From JBFLYZ01 sp040756415 (GTDB lineage Bacteria > Bacteroidota > Bacteroidia > JADZBD01), in the NCBI GenBank assembly GCA_040756415.1, contig JBFLYZ010000098.1, positions 1 to 8,710 on the forward strand: a DNA stretch of 8,710 nucleotides, given 5' to 3'. Below, piece by piece: positions 1-7,400 of the stretch. Position 1 is the first letter of the stretch. Each line of letters opens with the position of its first letter. The notes beneath the pieces were generated by a model. It was not told the origin of the DNA and did no database searches. It saw only the letters and a list, made by a program, of their open reading frames with translations. Made by a program: the position numbers and the translations under genes.

Positions 1-59
1 ATATACAGAAAGTGTAATTAACAAATGCCTGTTAATACAAAACATCCGTCCATCGAAAC

Positions 60-94
60 TTTCCTGGCCTTCATCGTATAAAATTATAATTTTG
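60..94 (+). promoter_or_regulatory. Probable Bacteroidota-type promoter of the YD-repeat gene
   Basis: Bases 87-94 read TAATTTTG and match the Bacteroidota -7 consensus TAnnTTTG exactly. The -33 element is poor: only TTTC at 60-63 or CTGG at 64-67 lies at a suitable distance (19-23 bases), not a clean TTTG. A start near base 100 would leave an untranslated leader of about 60 bases. The surrounding sequence is AT-rich and non-coding, and nothing else was recognised in bases 1-163. Confidence 0.45.
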
Positions 95-163
95 CGGCTT
101 ATTTTTTCAAAAAGCCATACTTATTAACACAACTAACAACACGCTAAACCAACACTGTTAACC

Positions 164-946
164 ATGTCACTCTTATCTGTTCAGGCCATGCTTATCCCCG
201 CTACTATCCTGTTTGCCTCGGCAAGCATTACGCACGTTTACAATGAAGACTTCGGAAAAAGACAAAAGGAAGGGCTCCAGAAGAACCACGTTCAGAGCAT
301 CAGCGGCTGGACCTTTGTGTACAACAACGGAACACCGGTAAAGAACGGGGTAAAGACCTCCATCGAGCGCTTTGATCTGAACGGCAACCGCACCGAAGAT
401 GTATTCTTCAATGAGAAGGGGGAAACGTTCAGCGAGTTCACGTATACCTATAACCCTGACGGCATAGAGCTCAAAAGCATAGGCATGGTGCGCCATAAGC
501 CCGTGTATAATTTCTGGTCCTATAATTACAACGACAGCACGGGGATAATGGAGAAATACCATGCCAAGCAAAAGCTGAATAAGGAAAAATGGGTCTATAA
601 GTTCGACAAGGAAGGCAATAAGCTGGAAGAGCTGTATTACGATACCGAGGGCTACCAGGTATCACGCAAGGTGTTCAAGTACGATGAGCAGCAGCGGCTT
701 TCGGAGAAGATCGAGTTCGATGCCTATGATAACCTGTTCGAGAAATGGGTGTATGCCTACGATGCCAAGGGTAACAACACCAAGCAGGTGCAGTATAATT
801 CCGACAGCGAGATCATCCGCCAGTACCAGTTGGTGTATGACGAAAAAGGCAACCTGACCACGCGCATCACGTCCAATGCCAAAGGAGTTACGGAAACGAT
901 GACCGTGTTCCTGTACGAGTTCTACCCGTCCACGGAAGGGAAATAA
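164..946 (+). CDS. Probable exported protein made of YD-type repeats
   Basis: A 260-residue protein of unknown function. Residues 7-21 form a hydrophobic stretch ending in Ala-Ser-Ala-Ser, consistent with a secretion signal, but the segment before it has no Lys or Arg, which is atypical. From about residue 47 the protein is a chain of roughly 25-residue units with the pattern Y-x-Y-D-x-x-G-N followed by a second short strand, for example YKFDKEGN at 145-152 and YDEKGN at 225-230. Such repeats resemble the YD/RHS family, whose members form extended beta-sheet wraps, but this protein is far shorter than RHS toxins and lacks their core and toxin domain. It has no T9SS sorting tail, so a periplasmic location is the simplest inference. 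The ATG at 164 is the first in frame after a stop at 134-136; Met9 (base 188) is an alternative. There is no Shine-Dalgarno site, as is usual in this phylum. It converges on the CotH gene. Confidence 0.8.
   Translation: MSLLSVQAMLIPATILFASASITHVYNEDFGKRQKEGLQKNHVQSISGWTFVYNNGTPVKNGVKTSIERFDLNGNRTEDVFFNEKGETFSEFTYTYNPDGIELKSIGMVRHKPVYNFWSYNYNDSTGIMEKYHAKQKLNKEKWVYKFDKEGNKLEELYYDTEGYQVSRKVFKYDEQQRLSEKIEFDAYDNLFEKWVYAYDAKGNNTKQVQYNSDSEIIRQYQLVYDEKGNLTTRITSNAKGVTETMTVFLYEFYPSTEGK
368..919 (+). repeat. Tandem YD-type protein repeats (about seven or eight units)
   Basis: Residues 69-252 of the protein divide into units of about 24-28 residues. Each starts with an aromatic-acidic turn (FDLNGN, YNPDG, YNDSTG, FDKEGN, YDEQQR, YDAKGN, YDEKGN) and ends with an aromatic strand such as KWVY, RKVF or QLVY. 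The units are conserved as protein pattern but divergent at DNA level, indicating old duplication rather than recent expansion. Confidence 0.7.
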
Positions 947-966
947 GATAAATGAAGAGAACAGAG

Positions 967-991
967 AAAGGGGCCCCTTGGCCCCTTTTTT
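967..991 (+). terminator. Intrinsic terminator between convergent genes
   Basis: A perfect 9-base-pair stem (967-975 with 980-988, six pairs G-C) closes a 4-base loop CCTT. The run of six T residues at 986-991 follows on the plus strand, giving a canonical Rho-independent terminator 20 bases after the stop of the YD-repeat gene. The T run overlaps the stop codon of the minus-strand CotH gene (990-992). In the minus direction the hairpin starts 1 base after that stop but is followed only by TTTCTCT, so minus-strand termination may be weaker. Confidence 0.85.
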
Positions 992-3272
992 ATTTGATGA
1001 CGATCAGCTTCCTGGAATCGAGCTGGGTGCCGTTCTGCATTACCCGCATCAGGTATATGCCGCTGCCAACCCCATCCAGGCTGATAGCCGCCTGGTGCCC
1101 GCCATTAAGCAGGGTGCCGGCAAGCACAGTTTTTCCCGTCATGTCCGTGATGATCACCTGCGCATCGCTTTCAAAGGAGTACTCCAGCACCATATTGCCA
1201 TTGCTCGGGTTGGGGTAGACCTTTACCGGGCCGGCCTGCATGGTTTCGGGCACGCTTACCACGCAGGTATTATAGGCCGAAAAGGTGGCGACTATATTGT
1301 TTGAAAAACCGCCCGTGCCGTTGGGGCAGCGGGCCACCGTCAGGTCGGAATAAGACCAGCCGAAGGTAAGGCTGTCGAGCATGCCGCTGATGGAATCATA
1401 CAGGTAGATGCTTTCGCCATTGTTCAGGAACTTGAAGCTGGCATGGTAGCCCGATTGCCCGTTGTCCTCATCGCACCAAACGGTCACATAGCCGCTGGCG
1501 GGAATAACCGCCCAATCGGGGAATTTCCACTTGTAGAGGTTGCCGAGCGTATCGCTAAGGAACATGCCTTTCAGGGAAACGGGGTTTGCGGTATTGTTGT
1601 ACAGCTCCACCCAATCCTCGTACTGGCCGTTCGGGTCGGCCATGCCGAAGTCGTTGTCAGGCAATATTTCGTTGATCACCACCTGGCCGCTCACCGGTGC
1701 GGGCACTACGGCATTGAGCGTATAGAACTCATGTTCCGCGCGTTCGGGCGAGAACATGCCGGCATTGCCATTCTCCGCGTAGATGTAATACTCGGTAACG
1801 GCTGAGTTCAGGGGCATGGGCGCTCCGTACACCCCATCGCCCGCGGTGCCGTCACCGTTCAGGCCGTCATCCATCATAAGCACTTTCGTGAATTTTTTGG
1901 GATGTTCGCTGCGGTAGCCCAGGTAAACGTAGGTAGGCCCGTTTGAAATAGCGGCCGTAACGTATACCGAGCTGAACACGGGCGGGTTGGGGTTGGAGAC
2001 CGTAATGCCCGACATGGCTGGCGCCACGTTCGTAAAATAGCTCGTGCCGTTGAGGTAGGCCACCCGGGGGTTCATCAGGTTGGTGATACCGGGTATCCAG
2101 CTCGTTTGGTTCGGGGTGTTGGCCGTAAGGCTGTTGAGGAACTGGGTATAGGTATAAAACTTATAGATATCGGCCTGCACCGAGGTGTCGATCACGCTCT
2201 GCATCTGCTGCGCGCGGGTATAATACAGACCTGACGCGAACATCTCCTGCGTAATGGTCTTCATATGGGCGATATACATGCGCCTGTAGGTGGGATTGTT
2301 CCATATGCGCTGGATGAGGGGGTGGTTGGTGGAGGTGCTGTTGGCCGATGGAGAAAGGGTCTTCATGGTATTCGTATCGAGTATGGTGCTGCCGTTCAGG
2401 GTGCGAAAACCTCCGAACGACATGTTCAGGTCCCAGGGCGTAACGCAGAAACGGTTGTTGTCATCGCGGTAGAGGTAGTAGTTCTGCCTGAAATTACCGG
2501 TATAGCTGTCGAGGTTCACCAGCACGTTGTTGAAGGCCAGCATCCAGATGGCGCGGTCGATGTCGAGTATGGTTTCAATCGCTGAGAAATAGTTGTTCAG
2601 CGTATCGCAGAGGTTGATGAGCTGGTACCAGTCGAGGGTGGTATCGGACTGCAGCTCGTAACGGTTGTAATAGGAGCCGGGACTGCTGCCCATATAACGC
2701 AGGTCGGAGGCGTAGAGGCCCACCTGTATGGGATTGCATTTAAAGCGGGCGTTGTCGTTGGAATAGTAGTGGTCGCCCAGGAAAGACTTGTTCACGCTCT
2801 CCACGTTGGTATACAGCCCGTAGTAGGTGCCGTTGATATAGACCTGGGCCGAGTTGCACAGGGGCGCGTCCATATAGTTGCGGGCGATCTCGTAGCTCAG
2901 CATGTCGCGGATCATGGAGGGATCGCGGTAGCAGTTGTTCAGCTTGATATCGGTGTAGCCCTGGTAATCCTGCTTGTCTTTGATATGGTTAAGCTCGATG
3001 TGGAGCGGGTTCTTGGTATTGTTCGGATTGTAGGAGCTGTTGCCCTTGTAGCGTACGCCCACGCTGTCGTAGATCACCCCGTTCACCTTGCACTGCACGG
3101 CAATGATGTAGCTTTCGCTGCCCTGGTTGGCAGTATCCATCTGGTAATCCCAGTTGGTTTGGGTGAAGGTGAGCTCGATGCGCTGTACGGAATCAATATC
3201 GTAAAAGTTGTTTTGCGCCCAGAGAGCGGGGGAGCAGAGCAGGCAAAAAAGAGCTGCGGTAAATTGTTTCAT
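990..3272 (-). CDS. Secreted CotH-family kinase-like protein with lamin-tail domain and T9SS type A sorting domain
   Basis: A 760-residue protein, apparently complete. Residues 1-19 are a signal peptide with predicted cleavage at ALWA/Q, typical for this phylum. Residues about 25-400 match the CotH family (spore-coat and secreted protein kinases): VRYKGNSS at 73-80, DPSMIRDMLSYEIAR at 117-131, YINGTYYGLYTNVE at 145-158, and the catalytic-type segment YYLYRD (265-270) then PWDLNMSFGG (279-288). The last motif has Asn283 where many relatives have Asp. Residues about 420-520 form a beta-sandwich with an Asp/Gly-rich MDDGLNGDGTAGDGVYG turn seen in many Bacteroidota secreted proteins. Residues 530-668 are a lamin-tail domain (VINEILPDN, DWVELYN, FLNNGESIYLYD). 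Residues 680-760 are the sorting domain (VYPNPSNGNM to KLIVIK). Export by T9SS to the cell surface follows from family knowledge. Kinase activity and its target are unproven. A separate promoter upstream suggests independent transcription from the 330-residue gene. Confidence 0.93.
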   Translation of the reverse strand: MKQFTAALFCLLCSPALWAQNNFYDIDSVQRIELTFTQTNWDYQMDTANQGSESYIIAVQCKVNGVIYDSVGVRYKGNSSYNPNNTKNPLHIELNHIKDKQDYQGYTDIKLNNCYRDPSMIRDMLSYEIARNYMDAPLCNSAQVYINGTYYGLYTNVESVNKSFLGDHYYSNDNARFKCNPIQVGLYASDLRYMGSSPGSYYNRYELQSDTTLDWYQLINLCDTLNNYFSAIETILDIDRAIWMLAFNNVLVNLDSYTGNFRQNYYLYRDDNNRFCVTPWDLNMSFGGFRTLNGSTILDTNTMKTLSPSANSTSTNHPLIQRIWNNPTYRRMYIAHMKTITQEMFASGLYYTRAQQMQSVIDTSVQADIYKFYTYTQFLNSLTANTPNQTSWIPGITNLMNPRVAYLNGTSYFTNVAPAMSGITVSNPNPPVFSSVYVTAAISNGPTYVYLGYRSEHPKKFTKVLMMDDGLNGDGTAGDGVYGAPMPLNSAVTEYYIYAENGNAGMFSPERAEHEFYTLNAVVPAPVSGQVVINEILPDNDFGMADPNGQYEDWVELYNNTANPVSLKGMFLSDTLGNLYKWKFPDWAVIPASGYVTVWCDEDNGQSGYHASFKFLNNGESIYLYDSISGMLDSLTFGWSYSDLTVARCPNGTGGFSNNIVATFSAYNTCVVSVPETMQAGPVKVYPNPSNGNMVLEYSFESDAQVIITDMTGKTVLAGTLLNGGHQAAISLDGVGSGIYLMRVMQNGTQLDSRKLIVIK

Positions 3273-3285
3273 AGGATAACGGGCT

Positions 3286-3297
3286 TAATGTACATTA
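3286..3297 (-). promoter_or_regulatory. 12-base perfect palindrome at the probable transcription start of the CotH gene
   Basis: TAATGTACATTA is self-complementary over all 12 bases. It lies 6 bases downstream of the -7 element of the CotH promoter, at about the expected transcription start, and 13 bases before the ATG. A symmetric site there would suit a dimeric repressor. No regulator is encoded nearby, so the operator role is inference from symmetry and position only. Confidence 0.35.
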
Positions 3298-3303
3298 GCA
3301 GGA

Positions 3304-3334
3304 CAAAAATAGGATAATCCGTCCCACTGCCAAA
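3304..3334 (-). promoter_or_regulatory. Bacteroidota-type promoter of the CotH gene
   Basis: Read on the minus strand, TTTG at 3334-3331 is followed after exactly 19 bases by TATTTTTG at 3311-3304. This matches both elements (TTTG, TAnnTTTG) and the spacing known for the Bacteroidota housekeeping sigma factor. Transcription would begin near 3298, giving a leader of about 26 bases before the ATG at 3272. Confidence 0.6.
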
Positions 3335-3368
3335 GCGAAATGAATACTTACATTCCAGGGCCAGGAAT

Positions 3369-3406
3369 ATTCGGGAGTCTTCCAAGGTATGGTCCGAAGC
3401 CCGAAT
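3369..3406 (-). repeat. Imperfect inverted repeat in the spacer before the CotH gene
   Basis: ATTCGGG at 3369-3375 is the exact complement of CCCGAAT at 3400-3406. The adjoining CTTC (3379-3382) and GAAG (3396-3399) extend the stem to 11 pairs with a 3-base bulge and a 13-base loop. It lies 34 bases past the stop of the 330-residue gene, so it may act in 3' processing or termination of that transcript, but no T run follows it. It is therefore not a canonical intrinsic terminator. Confidence 0.35.
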
Positions 3407-3439
3407 TTGGAGCCTGTTTTGTTAACACTCAGAAAGCAG

Positions 3440-4432
3440 TTATCGTATAAGCGTCAGGTATCCCTTCCTGATCTCCCCGCTTTTCAATACCACGGTATAG
3501 AAATAAACTCCGTTTTGACATAGCTCCCCGCTTGTTGTATATCCATCCCAAAAGGCATTTTCATGTTCTGTTTCAAAAACCAACGTGCCCCAGCGGTTGT
3601 ATATCTGTACTTTATCTCCCGGCTGCAAGCCTTTTATTTCAAACAAGTCGTTTATCCCATCATAGTTAGGAGAAAAAACATTAGGTATGCTCAGCGTATC
3701 TTCCGGCAAGGCGCAGGTGCCGCTGCTGTCGCAACAAATGAGACTTACATCATCTATATAATAATATGCATATCCAGAGGGAAATTGAGGGTTCATTGGA
3801 GTTAGTTGTGTATTGGAATTATCTCGGAAATTGCCAATGGTTAGGAATTTTTCACCTCCCTGTGCTATAAAACTCCCAGAGATTAAGACCCACCCACTGG
3901 TATCGGTTATGGTATTGCTTGTTGCGTTTTCAACCTGAGGAATTACAGGTATGTAAGTTATTACAGATGTTAAAACAGAGTCATTCGCCAAATAGCCACC
4001 TATCATATCAATACCCCATTCTGAGCTTTCTGCAAGTGAAATGTAAAAACTCAAACAATACGTTTTTCCGGCTATTAGAGAATCTATGAGTTTTACCTCA
4101 ATATACTCTCTATTGTTCCCAGCATAAAGAACGATTCCTGCATAGCCTTGTCCCGCGAAAGCAATTTGTCTTCCAGCAAAATTGAGAGGAACACCAACTA
4201 TAGTTAGGTTGCAGGAATGAAAATATTCTGAAGAACTTGAATTGTAAATATTCCCGTTTGCTATACTGGGTTGAAACCATGGAATAGCTTTGTAAATTTC
4301 AGCTGCATTAGTCGGGCAGGACGAATATACTTCGAAACTATAGTTTGGTACTAAATTCTGAGTATCGCTTTTCTTTGCCGCAGCAAGAAAAGCGATACTC
4401 AGAAATATTCTGAGTATCGCTTTTCTTTTCAT
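3440..4432 (-). CDS. Secreted carbohydrate-binding-like protein with gliding-motility-associated (T9SS type B) C-terminal domain
   Basis: A 330-residue protein. Residues 1-19 form an n-region (KRK) and hydrophobic core (IFLSIAFLAAA) of a signal peptide. The mature family start, NLVPNYSFEVYSSCPTN, begins at residue 26 and is typical of Bacteroidota surface proteins. Residues about 27-232 look like a galactose-binding or carbohydrate-binding beta-sandwich (NFAGRQIAFAG, REYIEVKL, YCLSFYISLAESS, YYYIDDVSL). Residues 248-330 are the CHU_C / gliding-motility-associated domain: IPNVFSPNYDGINDLFEI, VQIYNRWGTLVFE, FWDG, NGVYFYTVVL and a final LTLIR. This is the type B T9SS signal, often linked to proteins that bind the surface through partner factors. 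The start is 1 base after the stop of the upstream gene, implying a common transcript and possible translational coupling. Codons 2-26 consist largely of a three-copy alternating repeat. The gene is clearly AT-richer than the CotH gene. The ligand is unknown. Confidence 0.9.
   Translation of the reverse strand: MKRKAILRIFLSIAFLAAAKKSDTQNLVPNYSFEVYSSCPTNAAEIYKAIPWFQPSIANGNIYNSSSSEYFHSCNLTIVGVPLNFAGRQIAFAGQGYAGIVLYAGNNREYIEVKLIDSLIAGKTYCLSFYISLAESSEWGIDMIGGYLANDSVLTSVITYIPVIPQVENATSNTITDTSGWVLISGSFIAQGGEKFLTIGNFRDNSNTQLTPMNPQFPSGYAYYYIDDVSLICCDSSGTCALPEDTLSIPNVFSPNYDGINDLFEIKGLQPGDKVQIYNRWGTLVFETEHENAFWDGYTTSGELCQNGVYFYTVVLKSGEIRKGYLTLIR
4355..4428 (-). repeat. Three-copy alternating repeat (direct-inverted-direct) at the 5' end of the 330-residue gene
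   Basis: Copies at 4355-4376 and 4407-4428 are identical over 22 bases, in the same orientation and offset by 52 bases. Between them, 4385-4404 is the perfect reverse complement of both over 20 bases (core GAGTATCGCTTTTC). In mRNA order the first and second copies can form a 20-pair stem with a 3-base loop. The second and third can instead form a 20-pair stem with a 9-base loop; the two structures exclude each other. In protein terms the copies encode codons 2-9 (the basic n-region), 10-16 (the hydrophobic core) and 20-26 (KKSDTQN). No further copy was seen in the window. No T run follows either hairpin on the minus strand, so it is not a canonical terminator. Confidence 0.95.
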
Positions 4433-4433
4433 C

Positions 4434-7400
4434 CTATTTAATAATCATAATCTTGTTTGCTTTAATTATTTCATTGCCATTGATTATTTTGTAAAGATAG
4501 ATTCCGTTTGATAGTTTGTCGCAGCTAATATCAATTTTGCTGTCTTCGGCAAGTAATTTATAGCTGCACATTAACTTTCCCGTGATGTCCGTAATCTGCA
4601 GTTCGGCATCGCCCTCGATGCTGTATTTGATCATCATATTGCCATCATTAGGATTAGGGTAAATATAGCCCTCGTGCATTTCATCTTCATTTTCTGTTCC
4701 CATTTCCCGTAAAGGGCTTGGAGCTATTGGGTAAAAGCCCACCATTACCTGGGCACTGTAAACCGCATCGCCCCATTCGATGGGGTCGCCATTGGCTACG
4801 GTGAGCAGGAAAGCGCTATCATTGGAGGAAAATCCTCTGATACCTTGTGCCCAGGTAGCAAGATAAATAGCGTTTACAGCCTTGCGGTAATATTCAATGT
4901 TGTTGTTTGTACTTATACCGCTATTAATGCTTACAGCATTAGAAATATTACCGCTGTAAATGTTATCCAGCACCGTTTCAAATTGTCCCACAGGCGTATT
5001 GGCTTGAGCGTAATAAAAACCCTGGTAAATGCTATCGTCAAAAGTATTGAGCGTAAGCATTTGCAGGCTGTCTTTAAAGTTACGATAGGCGATACGCTTG
5101 CTGTTCATTTGGTTTTCACTGTTAAACTGCTGATAAATGATAGAGCTTTGAGCTATACCCTGCCAGGCGTTCTGCCTTAAAATTGGAGGAGCTAATGGAG
5201 GTGAAATCGGATCACATGCGGTTTGCGACAAAGACCCTACTGCGGACATAGTCATTCCTATTGGAGTACAACCCGGAAGTCCGCTTGGCGTGTAATTAGG
5301 CAAAGATCTGTAAAGCCAAGTGTTTGTTGTAACAGTCCCTATTAAATCACATCCACTCAAGGAAGGAGCAAAAGCGGGTACAGTTATCGCAGATCTGTAG
5401 ACATTATCGTTTGCTAATCCACCGAATTGACTAGCGCCAATGTTTGTTATTCCTGTATAATAAGGCAATGGACCAGTAGGGCCGAAGTAAAACGCATAGC
5501 GGTTGCGGTAAAAATTATTGCAGGTGAGCTTGCAGCCTGGGTTCTGGGCGTCCATGATAACCCCGCTGCCCATTTTTGCAATATTGTTATTGCTTACGGT
5601 GCTGTTGGCGCTGTTCTGCACATAAATACCCACCATTTGCAGGTTAAGCGCGGGCGGGATGATAGGCCCCGCGTTATACCTGACCACCGCAGGCGCGGTA
5701 ATGGGGTTATACATGCGAGTAACATCGTTCACATCAACGAACGCGCCCGGGCTGCTTACCACCCGTATGCCGAACACGGGGCCCAAGGGTAGGGCTACCT
5801 GGTTATTGTTCAGCTCTATACCAATGTTATTAAAGCGAATGCGCGGCCTGTTGCCGGCAAAGGTCGTGTAGTTGATCATGTAAACCCCGTTGCGGCAGGC
5901 GCGTATGTTATTGAGTCTCACATTGGCGTTGACCCCCGCCAGTACCGCGTTCTCCATGCGTATGCCGTACAGGTAAACAAAAGCGGTGGGAGCATTCAGG
6001 TTAATGTCATTGCTTTCAATGTTAATGGTTGCCCCCGCGTTGTCCAGGCACCAGATGCCGGTCACATACCGGTTTATACGGTTGTCAGTAATGTCAATGT
6101 TCACATCGGGGCTGAGCGCGCAGGTGATCCCGTCAATACCGTTAAAGGCGGTGTTGGTAAGAATATTGTTTTTTGCTGTCAGGTTGATCGTATTGGTAGC
6201 GTAGATCCCGTGCATGCAGTTAAAGAACCTGTTTAATTCAAAGTTGTTGGGGCCGCCCACAATGATCGTATTTTGCGGAGGGTCGCTTGGCGAATTGCCA
6301 ATGGCATAAATTCCCACACCGCTGAATGCCGGTACACCCTGACTCATGTTCTGAAACCTGTTATTGAATACCTTGATGTTCTGACAGCTATTACTGCGTA
6401 TGCCAAAATCCAGGTTATTGAATGTGTTAAGGTAAGCTGCCAGAGCAGGATTGCCTATGGTAATATCTTTCACTGAATTCACTTCAATACCTACATCAGA
6501 GCGGACAGCATTACCGGGCAAAGGAGGTGTAGCCACTCCGGGGCCAAAAGGAACTGAATTATTGAACGTGGTGGTTCGCACAAAACCCTGATGTGTACCG
6601 TTGAACGTATTGACCACAATTCCCTTATAATTATTATCAAAAATGGTATTATCAACTTCAAAGATGCCGCCCTGGTTGGAAACAATGGCATTTTTCGCGT
6701 AAGTGATCCTTGACCCGTTGGTGATGATAATCTTAGAGCTTACATCCGTCAGAAATATTCCATCCCACATTTTAGCGCATAGTTGCATCAGGCAATCGTC
6801 AATAATAAGTGTAGCATTCGGCTGTACAATTATTTTTCCATTCGTTCCCAGGCGGATGTCATTCGTTCCATTCATCCCGTCAAAGCCAGTGAAAGTAACG
6901 GTAATTCCCGCAGGAACGGTCATAATACCATTAATAACGATATAATCGTTCCCTGCCGAAACAAGGCTGTTTCCGTAAATATTGGCATTGGTATTATTAA
7001 AACAGTATGGAGTGTTTGGCGGGTTTACATCACATGGGCAGCACCGATCAACAAAAACAGAGCTTGTCGAGCAGCAGCTTGGATTAGAATTCAGGCAGGT
7101 GGTTAGTGTTATCGTCCATCCCTCGTTTTCCCAGGGAACGGTGACGGTTGTGCCGCTGGCCGGAAAATCGGATGCACCGGAATAGGTGTAATCCACAAAC
7201 CAGCTATAGGTGACCCCCGTCTGGGGATTGGAAACCGTATATACTGATGCGATCCCATCGCAGGAATTGTAGTCCGGGCCTATGATAACAGCCGGTGGCG
7301 GAGGGTTTACGGTGAGTGTTACGGTAGCCGTACCCGTGCAACTGTTGGCGTCTGTTACAAGAAGAGTATAGCTTGTAGTAGCGCTGAATGTAGCGATAGG

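Noticed and set aside
173..571. 132-codon minus-strand open frame opposite the YD-repeat gene
   Set aside because: It is fully antisense to a gene with clear protein repeats, and no family pattern or promoter supports it.
164..946. RHS toxin fragment or orphan tip
   Set aside because: The repeats are YD-like, but the frame has its own start, stop, promoter and terminator, and there is no RHS core motif or toxin domain, so it is treated as a complete small gene.
1443..1805. 120-codon plus-strand open frame within the CotH gene
   Set aside because: It is antisense to the lamin-tail domain coding sequence, a by-product of GC-rich codon use.
2769..3317. 182-codon plus-strand open frame opposite the start of the CotH gene
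   Set aside because: It lies antisense to a well-supported CotH domain and its product is a Val/Ala/His-rich shadow with no recognisable domain.
4385..4427. Intrinsic terminator formed by the 20-pair hairpin
   Set aside because: In the minus-strand transcript the stem is followed by GCTGCGGC, not a T run, and it lies at the start of a long intact reading frame.
4355..4428. CRISPR array
   Set aside because: Only three copies exist, the middle one is inverted, spacers are not of regular size, and the unit lies within a coding sequence.
5427..5792. 121-codon plus-strand open frame inside the beta-helix coding region
   Set aside because: It is antisense to the repeat-bearing reading frame, and its product shows no domain or signal.
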